64,000 nucleotides of DNA from Candidatus Dojkabacteria bacterium (GTDB taxonomy: Bacteria > Patescibacteria > Dojkabacteria > SC72 > JAFGCJ01). Position 1 is the stretch's first letter. The number at the start of each line of letters is the position of its first letter. Location of the stretch: the NCBI GenBank assembly GCA_016932785.1, contig JAFGCJ010000002.1:1-64000 (forward strand), read 5' to 3'. Made by a program: the position numbers and the translations under genes. Below are positions 16,545 through 25,436 of the stretch, one piece after another. The notes under the pieces were generated by a model. It was not told the origin of the DNA and made no database searches. It saw nothing but the letters and a program-made list of their open reading frames with translations.

Positions 16545-19500
16545 CTACTCTATTCTAAAAGGCTCAATTATCTCTTTTACCTCGTCTGTAAGCTCGATAC
16601 CACGTTTAAGCTGCATTGTTTTTACGTCATCTCCGTCGGGAATGGATATCATTACGGGTGTATCGCCGGGGTTTTCTTTTAAGGCTTGCTTAAGCCTCTT
16701 TATATCATCTTTGTTAGCGTTCGTAGGTATTCTCAAACTAAGTCCATCAGAAGACTTTGTAGCTTTGTCTAGATCAATGACTCTTAGCGAATCACAGATA
16801 ATGCTTCTCGTTCCATCGCGAACATTAACCTTTCCTATAAATATGGTCGGAGTGCTCTCTTCAAGATTTTTTGAAAATTTTTCATACGTACTGGGAAAAA
16901 GAATTACCTCAATCTCACTGGTCTGATCTTCTATGAGGAGAAAGGCCATACGTTTATTTTCTTTCTTTGTCGAAATAGCTTTTATATTGGTTATAAGCCC
17001 GCATGCTTGTACGTGTGCATTTGGTTTCATCTGTTTTATTTCAGAAATATCCTTGACACCTATTGCTGAAAGGTATGACTTAATTCTTCCAAGGGGATGG
17101 GCGGTAATATACATACCTAGAAGTTCCTTTTCCCATTCGATTTTGTTTGTGTCTGTGGCTGGCTCAACCTGTGGAAGTGGTGTCGGAGTAATCTTATGAG
17201 TCTGGCCTTCCTCTTTGCCCATAGAAAATATGTCAATCTGACCCTCTGCTTCAGAATTTTGTCTCTTCTTATAAGTCTCATGCATGGATGGGAGAGCGGC
17301 AAGTAGGCTGTTTCTTTCTCCAAAGTTGTCCAGAGCTCCTACTTGAACCAGATAGCTTATGGTTTTCTGGTTAATTTTATTAAGAGGAATTCGATACAGG
17401 AAGTCATCAAAGTTCTTGTATGGTCCGTCTTTGTCTCGAATATTTATGATAGTTCTGACTGCTGATTCACCGATATTCTTGATTGCCGCCAGGCCAAATC
17501 TAATGTTGTATTTCTCTTCAATGGAAAAGCCAGATTTGCTTTTGTTTACGTCCGGAGGAAGGATGTTTATCCCTTTTCTGTTACACTCCGCAATTATAAG
17601 AGAAATTTTATCGAAATCGTCGATTTCAGACTTGAGTAGTGCTGCCATAAATTCCACAGGATAATGAGTCTTTAGGTAGGCCGTTTGAAAAACGACTAGA
17701 GCATAGGATGCTGCATGTGGTTTGTTGAAAGCATAGTTTGTAAATGGAATGAATAGTTCAAACAGTGCCTCGGCTTTCTTTTCTGAGAGTCCGTTTTCCT
17801 CGAATCTCTTTAGTAGGTCGTCCTTCATATCAAACAATATCTCGGGTTTCTTTTTACCGGTAAACTTCCTCGCTTTGTCGGCTTCTGGCCAGGTCATTCC
17901 CGCAAGTGCTACTGTTGTCATCATTATATCCTCTTGATAAACAAGGAGTCCGTATGTAAGTGAGAGAAAGTCCTTCATTCTTGGATCAATGAAAGTAACA
18001 GATTTTTTCCCGGATTTTCTGTCGGCATATTCTTGTTGAAACTGGTTTGGTCCTGGTCTTACAAGAGCTAGAGATGCTGAGATATCAAATATTGATTCTG
18101 GTCTAAGAACTTTCGCAGTGTTTTTCATGGGACCTGTCTCTAGCTGGAAGACCCCAAGAGTATCCAGATCTTTTATCAATTTGTATGTTGCTTCGTCATC
18201 AAGAGGGAATTTTGTTGGGTCAATATCAATTCCTCTTTCTTCTTTAATGATTTTTACTGATTCTGAAATAGTATCTAGACCGGTAAGACCAAGAAAGTCA
18301 ACCTTGAGAAGCTTTAATTCCTCGAGTGAGTCCATTTCGTATTGAGTGATCATTCTGCCGTCTTCGCCTAGTGTTTTATCCCAGATTACAGGGCAATAGT
18401 CGACTATTGGTCCTGGCGTGACCAGGATTCCACATGCATGTATTCCCTGGCTTTTGGCGACACCCTCGATTTTTTTTGCGGTATCTATCAATTTCGCCGC
18501 GTCGGGGTCTTGCTTGGTTAGCTCCTTTAATTCTGGAACTTCTCTTAGTGCCCTATCGATATCTACTTTTGCAAGTCCCTGTCCAGATGGCGGAATCAAT
18601 TTTGCTATCCTGTCTACATATGCCAGGGGAAGTCCCAGTACTCGTCCGGCATCTCTTATGGATCCTCTGGCCTGCATTCTTCCAAAGGTAACAATATGGG
18701 CTACCGATTCTTTGCCATATAAATCTATAGCGTAGTTAATAACCTCTTCTCTTCTTGAGCTTGCTACGTCGATGTCAATATCCGGTGCTGACGGCCTTCC
18801 CTTGTAAAGGAACCGTTCAAAAGGAACCTGGAAATCCAGAGGATTTGCTGTGACTATACCTAGTATGTAGGATACGAAACTTCCCGCCGCTGATCCTCGA
18901 GTTGTGAAGGGAATATTGTTGTTCTTGATCCAATCTGTGAAATCCATGTTCATTACTATGTAGCTTGAGTACCCCATCTCAGAGATTACTTCAAATTCGT
19001 ACTCTGCCCTCTTCTTCTCGTCTTTTGTTAATTCTCTATTGATTACTTTAGGAGCCCGCTGTTTTATGAGGTCGTACAGATATTTGTCGTAGTCTTTTTT
19101 GTATGAATCCGGTATTGGAGGCTCAGGAAAAACCCAATCCTCAAATCCCAAATCAAAGACCTCGCACATATCTGTGACTTTCTGGGTGTTTTCTATGGCC
19201 TCAGGAATGTCTTGGAATAGCTCTTCCATTTGTTCAGGACTTTTGAGGTAGAATTCGTCTGTTTCCCTTGTCAGCCGCTGTTCATCCTCAAGTCTTTTCC
19301 CGGTATTTATGCACATAAGAACCTCTTGTGCCAGGGCATCCTCTTCTTTTATATAATGAACGTCGCAGGTTGCTATTAGTGGAAGCTCGAGATCTTCTGC
19401 TACCTGGATAAGGCCTTTATTTGCAACTTCCTGATCTTTCATACCGTTTCTCTGGAGTTCAACATAGAATCTATCCTTCCCAAATAGCTCCTTGTACCAC

Positions 19501-19973
19501 TGTGCAATGTTGTGAGCATCTTTCAAATCTCCGCCGAAAACCTTTTTAGATATTTCGCCTGTGAGACATCCGGATAGTGCAATCAAGCCGTCTTTATGTT
19601 TTTCCAGAAGCTCCTTGTCGATTCTAGGTTTGTAATAGAAACCGTCGATGTGTGATTTGGAAACAAGTTTGATCAGGTTGTCGTAGCCTTTTCTGTTTTC
19701 TGCAATTAGTACAAGATGATGAGGCTTTTCGTCTAGCTTTGCAATTTTTTGTGTGTGTTTTCTTGGTGCAACATATACTTCACAACCTATGATCGGTTTG
19801 ATATCTTCCTTCTGGCATTCTTTATGAAATTTGTGAGCACCGTACATTACTCCGTGATCGGAGATGCCGAGAGATTGCATGCCCAGTTCTTTTGCTTGAG
19901 GAATTAGCTTTTTAATTTTTGGTAATCCATCGAGTAAAGAGAACTCAGTGTGTACGTGCAGGTGGGTAAACAT
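16545..19973 (-). CDS. dnaE: DNA polymerase III alpha subunit
   Basis: 1142 residues, normal for the bacterial replicative polymerase. N-terminal PHP domain with HLHVHTEFSLLDG, GISDHGVMYG and CDVHY; polymerase palm with the catalytic acidic motif PDIDIDV (most DnaE have PDIDIDF), followed by SSRREEVI; fingers and beta-clamp region, helix-hairpin-helix part near IKNIGESAV, and a C-terminal OB domain (VQACGLITNIKAISTKK). Replicates the chromosome as part of the holoenzyme in the cytoplasm. Alone in its transcription unit, with uvrC downstream on the same strand after 88 bases. Confidence 0.97.
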   Translation of the reverse strand: MFTHLHVHTEFSLLDGLPKIKKLIPQAKELGMQSLGISDHGVMYGAHKFHKECQKEDIKPIIGCEVYVAPRKHTQKIAKLDEKPHHLVLIAENRKGYDNLIKLVSKSHIDGFYYKPRIDKELLEKHKDGLIALSGCLTGEISKKVFGGDLKDAHNIAQWYKELFGKDRFYVELQRNGMKDQEVANKGLIQVAEDLELPLIATCDVHYIKEEDALAQEVLMCINTGKRLEDEQRLTRETDEFYLKSPEQMEELFQDIPEAIENTQKVTDMCEVFDLGFEDWVFPEPPIPDSYKKDYDKYLYDLIKQRAPKVINRELTKDEKKRAEYEFEVISEMGYSSYIVMNMDFTDWIKNNNIPFTTRGSAAGSFVSYILGIVTANPLDFQVPFERFLYKGRPSAPDIDIDVASSRREEVINYAIDLYGKESVAHIVTFGRMQARGSIRDAGRVLGLPLAYVDRIAKLIPPSGQGLAKVDIDRALREVPELKELTKQDPDAAKLIDTAKKIEGVAKSQGIHACGILVTPGPIVDYCPVIWDKTLGEDGRMITQYEMDSLEELKLLKVDFLGLTGLDTISESVKIIKEERGIDIDPTKFPLDDEATYKLIKDLDTLGVFQLETGPMKNTAKVLRPESIFDISASLALVRPGPNQFQQEYADRKSGKKSVTFIDPRMKDFLSLTYGLLVYQEDIMMTTVALAGMTWPEADKARKFTGKKKPEILFDMKDDLLKRFEENGLSEKKAEALFELFIPFTNYAFNKPHAASYALVVFQTAYLKTHYPVEFMAALLKSEIDDFDKISLIIAECNRKGINILPPDVNKSKSGFSIEEKYNIRFGLAAIKNIGESAVRTIINIRDKDGPYKNFDDFLYRIPLNKINQKTISYLVQVGALDNFGERNSLLAALPSMHETYKKRQNSEAEGQIDIFSMGKEEGQTHKITPTPLPQVEPATDTNKIEWEKELLGMYITAHPLGRIKSYLSAIGVKDISEIKQMKPNAHVQACGLITNIKAISTKKENKRMAFLLIEDQTSEIEVILFPSTYEKFSKNLEESTPTIFIGKVNVRDGTRSIICDSLRVIDLDKATKSSDGLSLRIPTNANKDDIKRLKQALKENPGDTPVMISIPDGDDVKTMQLKRGIELTDEVKEIIEPFRIE

Positions 19974-20162
19974 AGCAATATTCTACAGAAATTAAACTTT
20001 AATGAAAATTGTGTTGTAGAAATAGTGTTACTATGGGTATTTTTTGTGTAGATGTATGGTGGGTGTTTGAATAGGTTTGCATATTTAATAAAGACGTTAT
20101 TAATAGTATAATCCTATAGTAATAAGATTCTACCTAAGTATCTTATATTTGTTTAGAAATTT

Positions 20163-20663
20163 TTGGGAAAGGAACAATCAGAACAATCAAAAGATTTTAG
20201 TCCCGAAGAGGCAGACGAAGTGGAGGCACAGATGTTGGCGACAATGGGCAATACTGCTATGACGGAACAGCTTTGCGCTGATTTCGGAGTGCTCTTTGGA
20301 ACTGTAAATATCCCGGCTATCGGTATATATAAAAATTGTGTATATGTTAAGGGCTCGGAAAAAGGAAAAGGACATTTCGCAGCATTGACTAATTATGCTG
20401 ATAACGGGGCTTCTGCCAGAGTTGCGTTTTTATTTCCAAGTGAAGATTCAAAAGGTCCGTACAGGCCATTTGATTTATTTGTTACAGCTGTATTAGCGGC
20501 TGGGGCTAAGCACGACGTGAAGTTGGCATTTGTTCGGGTTGGGGATGTTGTTGCCGGGTGTAAGGATGATCCCTTTGGTCAAGGGGGGCCAGTAGAATGC
20601 TGGAGAAATTTGGGATTTGATATGTCGCCTGATGGGGATTGGTTGGTTAAGGCTGTGAAATAG
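20163..20663 (+). CDS. Hypothetical protein
   Basis: 166 residues from a TTG at 20163; an ATG at 20232 preceded by GGAGG five bases away is a good alternative start that would remove the charged first 23 residues. The core has alternating strands and helices (LFGTVNIPAIGIY, KGHFAALTNYADNGASARVAFLF, FDLFVTAVLAAGAKHDVKLAFVRVGD) suggestive of a small alpha/beta protein. I do not recognise a family. It is followed by a long hairpin that may terminate it and the convergent lipoprotein gene. Confidence 0.6.
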   Translation: MGKEQSEQSKDFSPEEADEVEAQMLATMGNTAMTEQLCADFGVLFGTVNIPAIGIYKNCVYVKGSEKGKGHFAALTNYADNGASARVAFLFPSEDSKGPYRPFDLFVTAVLAAGAKHDVKLAFVRVGDVVAGCKDDPFGQGGPVECWRNLGFDMSPDGDWLVKAVK

Positions 20664-20691
20664 TCTATCGTGCCGTTGAATGAGAGCTACT

Positions 20692-20737
20692 CAGGCAGCG
20701 GCGTTTATGTGAATCATGATTTCATCGCAGCTGCCTG
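20692..20737. terminator. Bidirectional hairpin between convergent genes
   Basis: CAGGCAGC (20692-20699) pairs with GCTGCCTG (20730-20737), and the 30-nt loop contains a second imperfect palindrome around TGAATCATGATTTCA, giving a long bulged stem. GGGTTTTG follows on the plus strand. Its position between two convergent genes fits a terminator. Confidence 0.55.
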
Positions 20738-20758
20738 GGTTTTGTGATCTATGTATTG

Positions 20759-21085
20759 CTATTCGCTTGATGCAAGAGAGGCCAGATCCTCTATATTTTC
20801 AGCATTGCAAACATCACTCATCTCTACCTTGATTACTGTAAAATTTGATCCTTCCGGTGGAGATTCCAAAAGATCTGAGATTTCTTTTCCATTTTGGCAC
20901 GTTGTTGAGCGGTTACCATTCGTCTCAACAATGACGTAAGTGAATGGATCGGTCTCGATCTCAAGTATTTTATTGTCCTCGAGTTTAATATAGTATTTAG
21001 GAAAGGCAATACTTCTTGCAAGAAATCCACATCCGAGTTGAGCTATACATAGAATCACAACTATGACTAAAGTGACCCTCTTCAA
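20759..21085 (-). CDS. Small exported protein or lipoprotein, unknown function
   Basis: About 108 residues. A GTG at 21094 is in frame, but a perfect AAGGAGG (21094-21100) sits eight bases before a TTG at 21085, which therefore is the better start. The protein opens with KRVTLVIVVILCIAQLGCGF, a hydrophobic signal ending in a Gly-Cys that could be a weak lipobox. The mature part is short and has two more cysteines (STTCQNG, SDVCNAE) that may pair. No family recognised. A canonical Shine-Dalgarno is unusual among genes in this window. Confidence 0.6.
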   Translation of the reverse strand: MKRVTLVIVVILCIAQLGCGFLARSIAFPKYYIKLEDNKILEIETDPFTYVIVETNGNRSTTCQNGKEISDLLESPPEGSNFTVIKVEMSDVCNAENIEDLASLASSE

Positions 21086-21249
21086 GTCAACCACCTCCTT
21101 TTGAAGTGGAAACTATGATGTAAAGAGCTTCTTACATTTATATTTTACCCCAATTACCTGTCCTTTAACAGTCACGAATAAGTCACATATATATATTTCA
21201 TGTAATTGCTAGTTTGAAATCCCCTACTCAATCAGCTAGACTGTATCTA

Positions 21250-21939
21250 ATGCAAACCAAGACCCAGAAAATAATCAAAATAGTCTTTAGATTCCTTTGT
21301 CTTGCTGTGTGGCTTGCGTTCTTTGTCATATTGGTGAAACCTGAGATCGCAAAGTACGCTATACCCAAACTAATAAACTTCACCGAAACCTATGCTGAAT
21401 CCAATAGCGGTATCGATCTAGATCCGATACTTGCATCAAGTCTTGATGATTATTCTGGTCCAAGTTCTTCACTTTATGCTACTAAGTTTGGCGATAGCAG
21501 CAGCGGCATATATGGTGACCTTGTTACGTCTGACACCAGGGTTATCGCTTTAAATAGGTTCTTGGTCGATTATGGCTCTCCTATGGCGCCGTATGCTGAG
21601 ACTTTTGTTACTTCAGCAGAAGATGTCGGGTTAGATTGGAGGCTTGTTCCCGCAATATCGGGTGTTGAATCGGCTTTTGGAAGAATTATTCCTTATAACT
21701 CATATAATGCCTGGGGATGGCGGGGAGGTGCTTATGGCGCGTTTAGCGAATTTGGTTCGTGGGAAAATGGTATAGAACATGTTACAACAAGAATAGCAGT
21801 TGGTTATGGTACTGATATTGATGTGTTTACCATGGAGCCAATTTATTGTCCTCCATGCGGGCAAAATCCACAGCATGCCTGGGCGAATGGTGTTGCGAGA
21901 TATATGGCTGAGATCTCTGAATATAGGAAAAACCTTTAG
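21250..21939 (+). CDS. Membrane-anchored lysozyme/glucosaminidase-like protein (paralogue 1)
   Basis: 229 residues from the ATG at 21250; a TTG at 21214 is possible but adds an uncharacteristic segment. N-terminal transmembrane helix (FRFLCLAVWLAFFVILV), a linker, then a compact domain with FLVDYGSPMAPYAETFV, LDWRLVPAISGVESAFG, YNAWGWRGG and SWENGI. The ISxxES motif with Glu and the N-x-WG-W pattern match peptidoglycan glucosaminidases and lytic transglycosylase-like folds, so it probably trims the cell wall. A second copy of the same domain is at 38525-39148. First gene of the envelope cluster. Confidence 0.72.
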   Translation: MQTKTQKIIKIVFRFLCLAVWLAFFVILVKPEIAKYAIPKLINFTETYAESNSGIDLDPILASSLDDYSGPSSSLYATKFGDSSSGIYGDLVTSDTRVIALNRFLVDYGSPMAPYAETFVTSAEDVGLDWRLVPAISGVESAFGRIIPYNSYNAWGWRGGAYGAFSEFGSWENGIEHVTTRIAVGYGTDIDVFTMEPIYCPPCGQNPQHAWANGVARYMAEISEYRKNL

Positions 21940-21946
21940 AATATGC

Positions 21947-21952
21947 TATAAT
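21947..21952 (+). promoter_or_regulatory. Leaderless-type -10 box of the YggT gene
   Basis: TATAAT within TGCTATAAT, an extended -10, lies eight bases before the ATG at 21961, inside the end region of the preceding gene's trailer. Transcription would begin at or next to the start codon. Confidence 0.6.
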
Positions 21953-21960
21953 TTAGGTAT

Positions 21961-22266
21961 ATGATATTCAGAATTCTTGCACAGATTTTTTATACGATAC
22001 TTCTTATCATAGAGACTCTGATTTCTTTTCGCTTTATTTTTAAGCTTTTTGGTGCTAATCCTGATAATGATATAGTAAGGCTTATTTACGATTTAAGTTA
22101 TATTTTTGTGAGGCCTTTTGTAGGAATACTAACTGGGGACTGGAAGATCGGAAGGTTTTATATAGATATTGATGCTGTTATTGCCCTGATTGTTTATATG
22201 ATAATTGCTTTTGTTGTTGTTGAAATAATTAAGGCTTTTAGGCCTTCTGTTACCCGACGTGCATAG
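21961..22266 (+). CDS. YggT family membrane protein
   Basis: 101 residues with two hydrophobic hairpins. The YggT signature is clear: LLIIETLISFRFIFKLFGANPDN and FVRPFVGIL, then a second helix pair ending VVEIIKAF. YggT proteins are inner-membrane proteins associated with cell-shape or septum genes and with osmotic tolerance; the mechanism is not known. It has its own strong -10 box immediately upstream and lies between the wall hydrolase-like gene and the envelope operon. Confidence 0.88.
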   Translation: MIFRILAQIFYTILLIIETLISFRFIFKLFGANPDNDIVRLIYDLSYIFVRPFVGILTGDWKIGRFYIDIDAVIALIVYMIIAFVVVEIIKAFRPSVTRRA

Positions 22267-22297
22267 ATTTTCAGTGTTTTTTTGTCTTAGATTACGA

Positions 22298-22338
22298 TTT
22301 GCCTATAATTAAGGCAAAATTCCGTCTTATGCTATAAT
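22298..22338 (+). promoter_or_regulatory. Operator-like inverted repeat and -10 box before the envelope operon
   Basis: TTTGCCT (22298-22304) and AGGCAAA (22312-22318) form a perfect inverted repeat whose centre contains a TATAAT-like sequence. A second box, TGCTATAAT (TATAAT at 22333-22338), stands six bases before the ATG at 22345. The repeat sits where a repressor or activator would overlap the -35 zone of that leaderless promoter. Confidence 0.55.
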
Positions 22339-22344
22339 AAGGCC

Positions 22345-23115
22345 ATGGCGATGATCGATTTGAAAAAGTATTCAGGCCTTGCTTTGGCATTCGATGGCTC
22401 GAAGCTTCTACCTCAGGAGAATGGGATAGAAATCGGATCAAGGGATGTAGTCAATATTGGTGATGTCAGACCTCAGCTTCTCAACCCTGAGCTTACCTGC
22501 CCTACTGTTTTTTATTATATATTCTCAAATATCGACAGAAAGTCTCTTCTTAAGAGGAAACGTCTAAGATTTGACATGTATGTTATCCCACCCAATCTTG
22601 CCGGTATTGAGTATGTAAAGACACTCGGTACTTCTGCTGGGAAATACCCCCTTCTTTTGGAGGTTGTTCATGGTTATCTTACTTTGCTGTTGCAGACTTC
22701 CAATGAGGAGCCCGGATCGATTCCTCAGGTTAAAACCACGACTATAAGGTTGAAGAAAGGTGAGAAATTGGTGATACCACCTAACCATGATTTTGTCTTT
22801 GTAAATTCCAGGCAGACTCTCTCGGTTGTTGCAATAATGTACAGCTCAAAGTGTAGAATGAAGAATATCTTCGACGATACTCGTGGAGCGGCAAGCTATG
22901 TTATAAGAAAGAACGCGCGATTGGAAACTGTGCTTAATCCTTCCTTCAGGAATGTCAGTATAGTTAAGCCCTGGAAACCTGAATCAATTTATAAAGATTT
23001 TAACTTAACAGCAAAAACTCCTATTTTCAAACAGATTCTAAGAAAATACCAAAGATTTAAATGGCTTCATGATAATTCTAAGATAGAATGGACTAATCTT
23101 CCAGGTTGTTACTAA
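22345..23115 (+). CDS. Cupin-fold protein related to glucose-6-phosphate isomerase (PgiA type), metal ligands degenerate
   Basis: 256 residues. The middle resembles the archaeal-type GPI cupin: a TLGTSAGKYP stretch at the position of the KTxGHYH motif, LLLEVVHGYLTLLLQ for the E-V-x-x-G segment, and GEKLVIPPNHDFVFVN for the G-x-x-V-x-x-P-P-x-x-x-H-x-x-x-N motif. The usual HxH pair and the final His are replaced, so metal-dependent isomerase activity is doubtful. It may have become structural or a sugar-phosphate sensor. Its stop TAA is immediately followed by the ATG of the transglutaminase-like gene (23116). Confidence 0.6.
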   Translation: MAMIDLKKYSGLALAFDGSKLLPQENGIEIGSRDVVNIGDVRPQLLNPELTCPTVFYYIFSNIDRKSLLKRKRLRFDMYVIPPNLAGIEYVKTLGTSAGKYPLLLEVVHGYLTLLLQTSNEEPGSIPQVKTTTIRLKKGEKLVIPPNHDFVFVNSRQTLSVVAIMYSSKCRMKNIFDDTRGAASYVIRKNARLETVLNPSFRNVSIVKPWKPESIYKDFNLTAKTPIFKQILRKYQRFKWLHDNSKIEWTNLPGCY

Positions 23116-25038
23116 ATGTATTCCAAAATAATCAGACTCATTTCGAGAATATCTATTGCTATTGCAGGGGTTGCCTCAGCTGTTTTGTTTTTGTCCTCTA
23201 GTGTATGTGCTCTGGAAAAGTCTGATGTGACGTCTACTTTTTCCGCAGATTATAGTGTAAACGAAGAAAATGAGGCGGACGTCACTATAAGTATTATTTT
23301 CCACAATAACGCCGAAAACCCGACAATTCTTACTTCATATGATTTGAATCTTGGAAATATAAAGCCTGAATCTGTGAAGGTTTATCATAATAACAGTACT
23401 TTGAGTTATGAAGTTACTGAGGCTAAGGGGTATATCGTGACAATTCTTATTGGAGATGTTCTGTTAAGATCTGGTGCTGATTATGAAGTAAAGGTCAGTT
23501 ATGTACTGAAGCCTTTCTTTCATGAGAATGGAGGAGCATATGATGCCGGATTTCCTTTGTTCAAACTTAATAGCAAGTCGAAGCTGGATAAAATAGGGGT
23601 AAGCTATCCTGAGGTATATGGCCCAGTAAATTACTCGAATGCTATTTATGAAGCCGACTTGAATGATAATAGATGGGACATAGATTTTGAAGATTCTGAT
23701 GAACTTTCCGATATATATTTTTCAGCTGGAAGTAAAAAATTCTTTAGTTTCACTTCAGAACGAAAATTGGTGAATGATCAGGACGTATATGTTAATAAGA
23801 CTGTCCTGCTTTTTCCCGATTTGACGAGCCAGTCTATTGTGATGTCCAGCATCTCAGAATATCCCGGCGATGTATATAAAAGCGATACCGACAATTATGT
23901 ACTTACTTATGATGTGCCCCCGGAAGATGATCTTTGGGTAAGATTTCGTGGGTATATAGAGGTCTCCTTGCCGACAGAAGAACAAAGATGGCTTTCTCTT
24001 TCACCGGCTGAAAAGACAGTCGCTTTGGATACTCAGCAGAAATGGTGGAAAATTTCTGACGATAAGATAATTAAAGACCTTGGCCAGGCAGAAGAAATGG
24101 AGTTCGAGAAAAAGCTAGAATGGATATATGGATATGTCATGGAAAGTCTTAACCTGAGTGGCGATTTTCGGACCCAGCATGACACAGAATATAGGAAAGG
24201 TGCTAACGTTTCTTTGAGGACCTACAAAAACGCTACAGCTGAGGATTTTGCAGATGCGTATGTTGGTCTTGCCAGATATCTTAATATACCTTCTCGTGTT
24301 GTTGCCGGCTATGTGTTCCCCTACGCCGCATCTGGGGATATGATTGGAATGTTTCATGTTTGGCCTCAATATTGGGATCCAGATCTTGGTTGGATTTCTG
24401 TTGATCCTGCATATGAAAAGTATACTGATTTGAATATGGAGTATCAGGTTGGTCTGAACCGTGTGATTACGATGATAGTAACCGATGAATTGGATGAGTC
24501 TCTTTTTAGTGAAACGTCAAGTGAGATCTTCTTAACGAACGAGGAGATTGCAAAAACTGCTCACCTGGAGGCTGAAATCGAAATCGATGATAAAATTTCA
24601 GCAGGTTTATCTCAAACAGGTGTTCTAAAGGTGAAAAATGATGGTAATACTATCCTCAGCGGCTTTAGTTTTACTGAGGAAGATGCCGGGTTTTCTGTTG
24701 AAGTTGATGAAAACAACCTTAGAGATGTGATTCTTCCTGGTGAAGAGGTTGAATTCAAATTTAATGTTAAGATTGATAACTGGTATTGGTCCGGGGATAA
24801 GAAACTTAAATTCCTTGTTGTTGCAGAAGGCGCAGATAACACATTACGAACTGGTATAGAGAAAACCTTTGAGGTTAAGCCATTGTGGTGGGCTGAACCT
24901 GTTACCTGGATTGTCACATTGCTTGTATTTGCTGTAATAACATTTTTGATGTTCCTTTTTTCCAAAATGGCAGTATTGTTATTTCGTCGTGTTCAACCGT
25001 CAATAGCTAAGTTATGGCAAAGGATAAAAAAGAAATGA
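23116..25038 (+). CDS. Large transglutaminase-like membrane protein lacking the catalytic Cys
   Basis: 640 residues: signal peptide (about 1-32), a beta-rich N-terminal half, a transglutaminase-core-like region, a beta-sandwich (YEVxV/NEW3-like, with GVLKVKNDGNTILSGF), and a C-terminal transmembrane helix with a basic tail. In the core, the consensus C-E/D-D-F-A-x-A-x-x-x-L-A-R-x-L-x-I-P-S-R-V-V-x-G-Y is intact except that the Cys is replaced (NATAEDFADAYVGLARYL). The His and Asp partners (FHVWPQYWDP, WISVDPA) are still there. It is therefore likely a non-catalytic or altered-chemistry surface protein. Overlaps the next gene by 25 bases, so translation is coupled. Confidence 0.75.
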   Translation: MYSKIIRLISRISIAIAGVASAVLFLSSSVCALEKSDVTSTFSADYSVNEENEADVTISIIFHNNAENPTILTSYDLNLGNIKPESVKVYHNNSTLSYEVTEAKGYIVTILIGDVLLRSGADYEVKVSYVLKPFFHENGGAYDAGFPLFKLNSKSKLDKIGVSYPEVYGPVNYSNAIYEADLNDNRWDIDFEDSDELSDIYFSAGSKKFFSFTSERKLVNDQDVYVNKTVLLFPDLTSQSIVMSSISEYPGDVYKSDTDNYVLTYDVPPEDDLWVRFRGYIEVSLPTEEQRWLSLSPAEKTVALDTQQKWWKISDDKIIKDLGQAEEMEFEKKLEWIYGYVMESLNLSGDFRTQHDTEYRKGANVSLRTYKNATAEDFADAYVGLARYLNIPSRVVAGYVFPYAASGDMIGMFHVWPQYWDPDLGWISVDPAYEKYTDLNMEYQVGLNRVITMIVTDELDESLFSETSSEIFLTNEEIAKTAHLEAEIEIDDKISAGLSQTGVLKVKNDGNTILSGFSFTEEDAGFSVEVDENNLRDVILPGEEVEFKFNVKIDNWYWSGDKKLKFLVVAEGADNTLRTGIEKTFEVKPLWWAEPVTWIVTLLVFAVITFLMFLFSKMAVLLFRRVQPSIAKLWQRIKKK

Positions 25039-25436
25039 TTCCTTTGATTATTGCATCAGTTGTTGCTGTTATACTTATCGTAGTCTTGGTTCTTTTGGGA
25101 GGAAGGCCAAATAAACAGGAAAGGGAAAATATTTACTCTTCTCTTAATGAATGTTTGGCCAAGCGCGGCGGAGGTGACGCTGAACGGCGGGATTGCATTA
25201 TAAAGATGGATAACCTGCTTGGAAGAAGCATGAAATATGCCTTAGTCCGTGGTGAGACTGTTGGGGAAAGGTTGAAGAACGCTAAGACGCTTTTTAATCG
25301 TGATGACTACAATGGGATCTGGGAGGCACACAAACTTAGAAATAGAATTGTTCATGAGGATGTTGCTATGGCTAGCGGAGAGTTTGATCGTGCTGTAAAA
25401 TATTTTCAACTAGCTATTAGGAGGTTGCTTAAATGA
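25014..25436 (+). CDS. Membrane-anchored HEPN-like helical protein
   Basis: 140 residues: transmembrane helix about residues 9-29, then an all-helical domain. Near the end it carries RNRIVH (residues 109-114), an exact RNxxxH, the catalytic motif of HEPN ribonucleases, in the context WEAHKLRNRIVHED. A similar context is common in small membrane proteins of Patescibacteria where RNase activity is unproven. The topology would place the domain outside the membrane if the N-terminus is inside, which argues against RNase function. Start overlaps the preceding gene; stop overlaps the next by four bases. Confidence 0.6.
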   Translation: MAKDKKEMIPLIIASVVAVILIVVLVLLGGRPNKQERENIYSSLNECLAKRGGGDAERRDCIIKMDNLLGRSMKYALVRGETVGERLKNAKTLFNRDDYNGIWEAHKLRNRIVHEDVAMASGEFDRAVKYFQLAIRRLLK

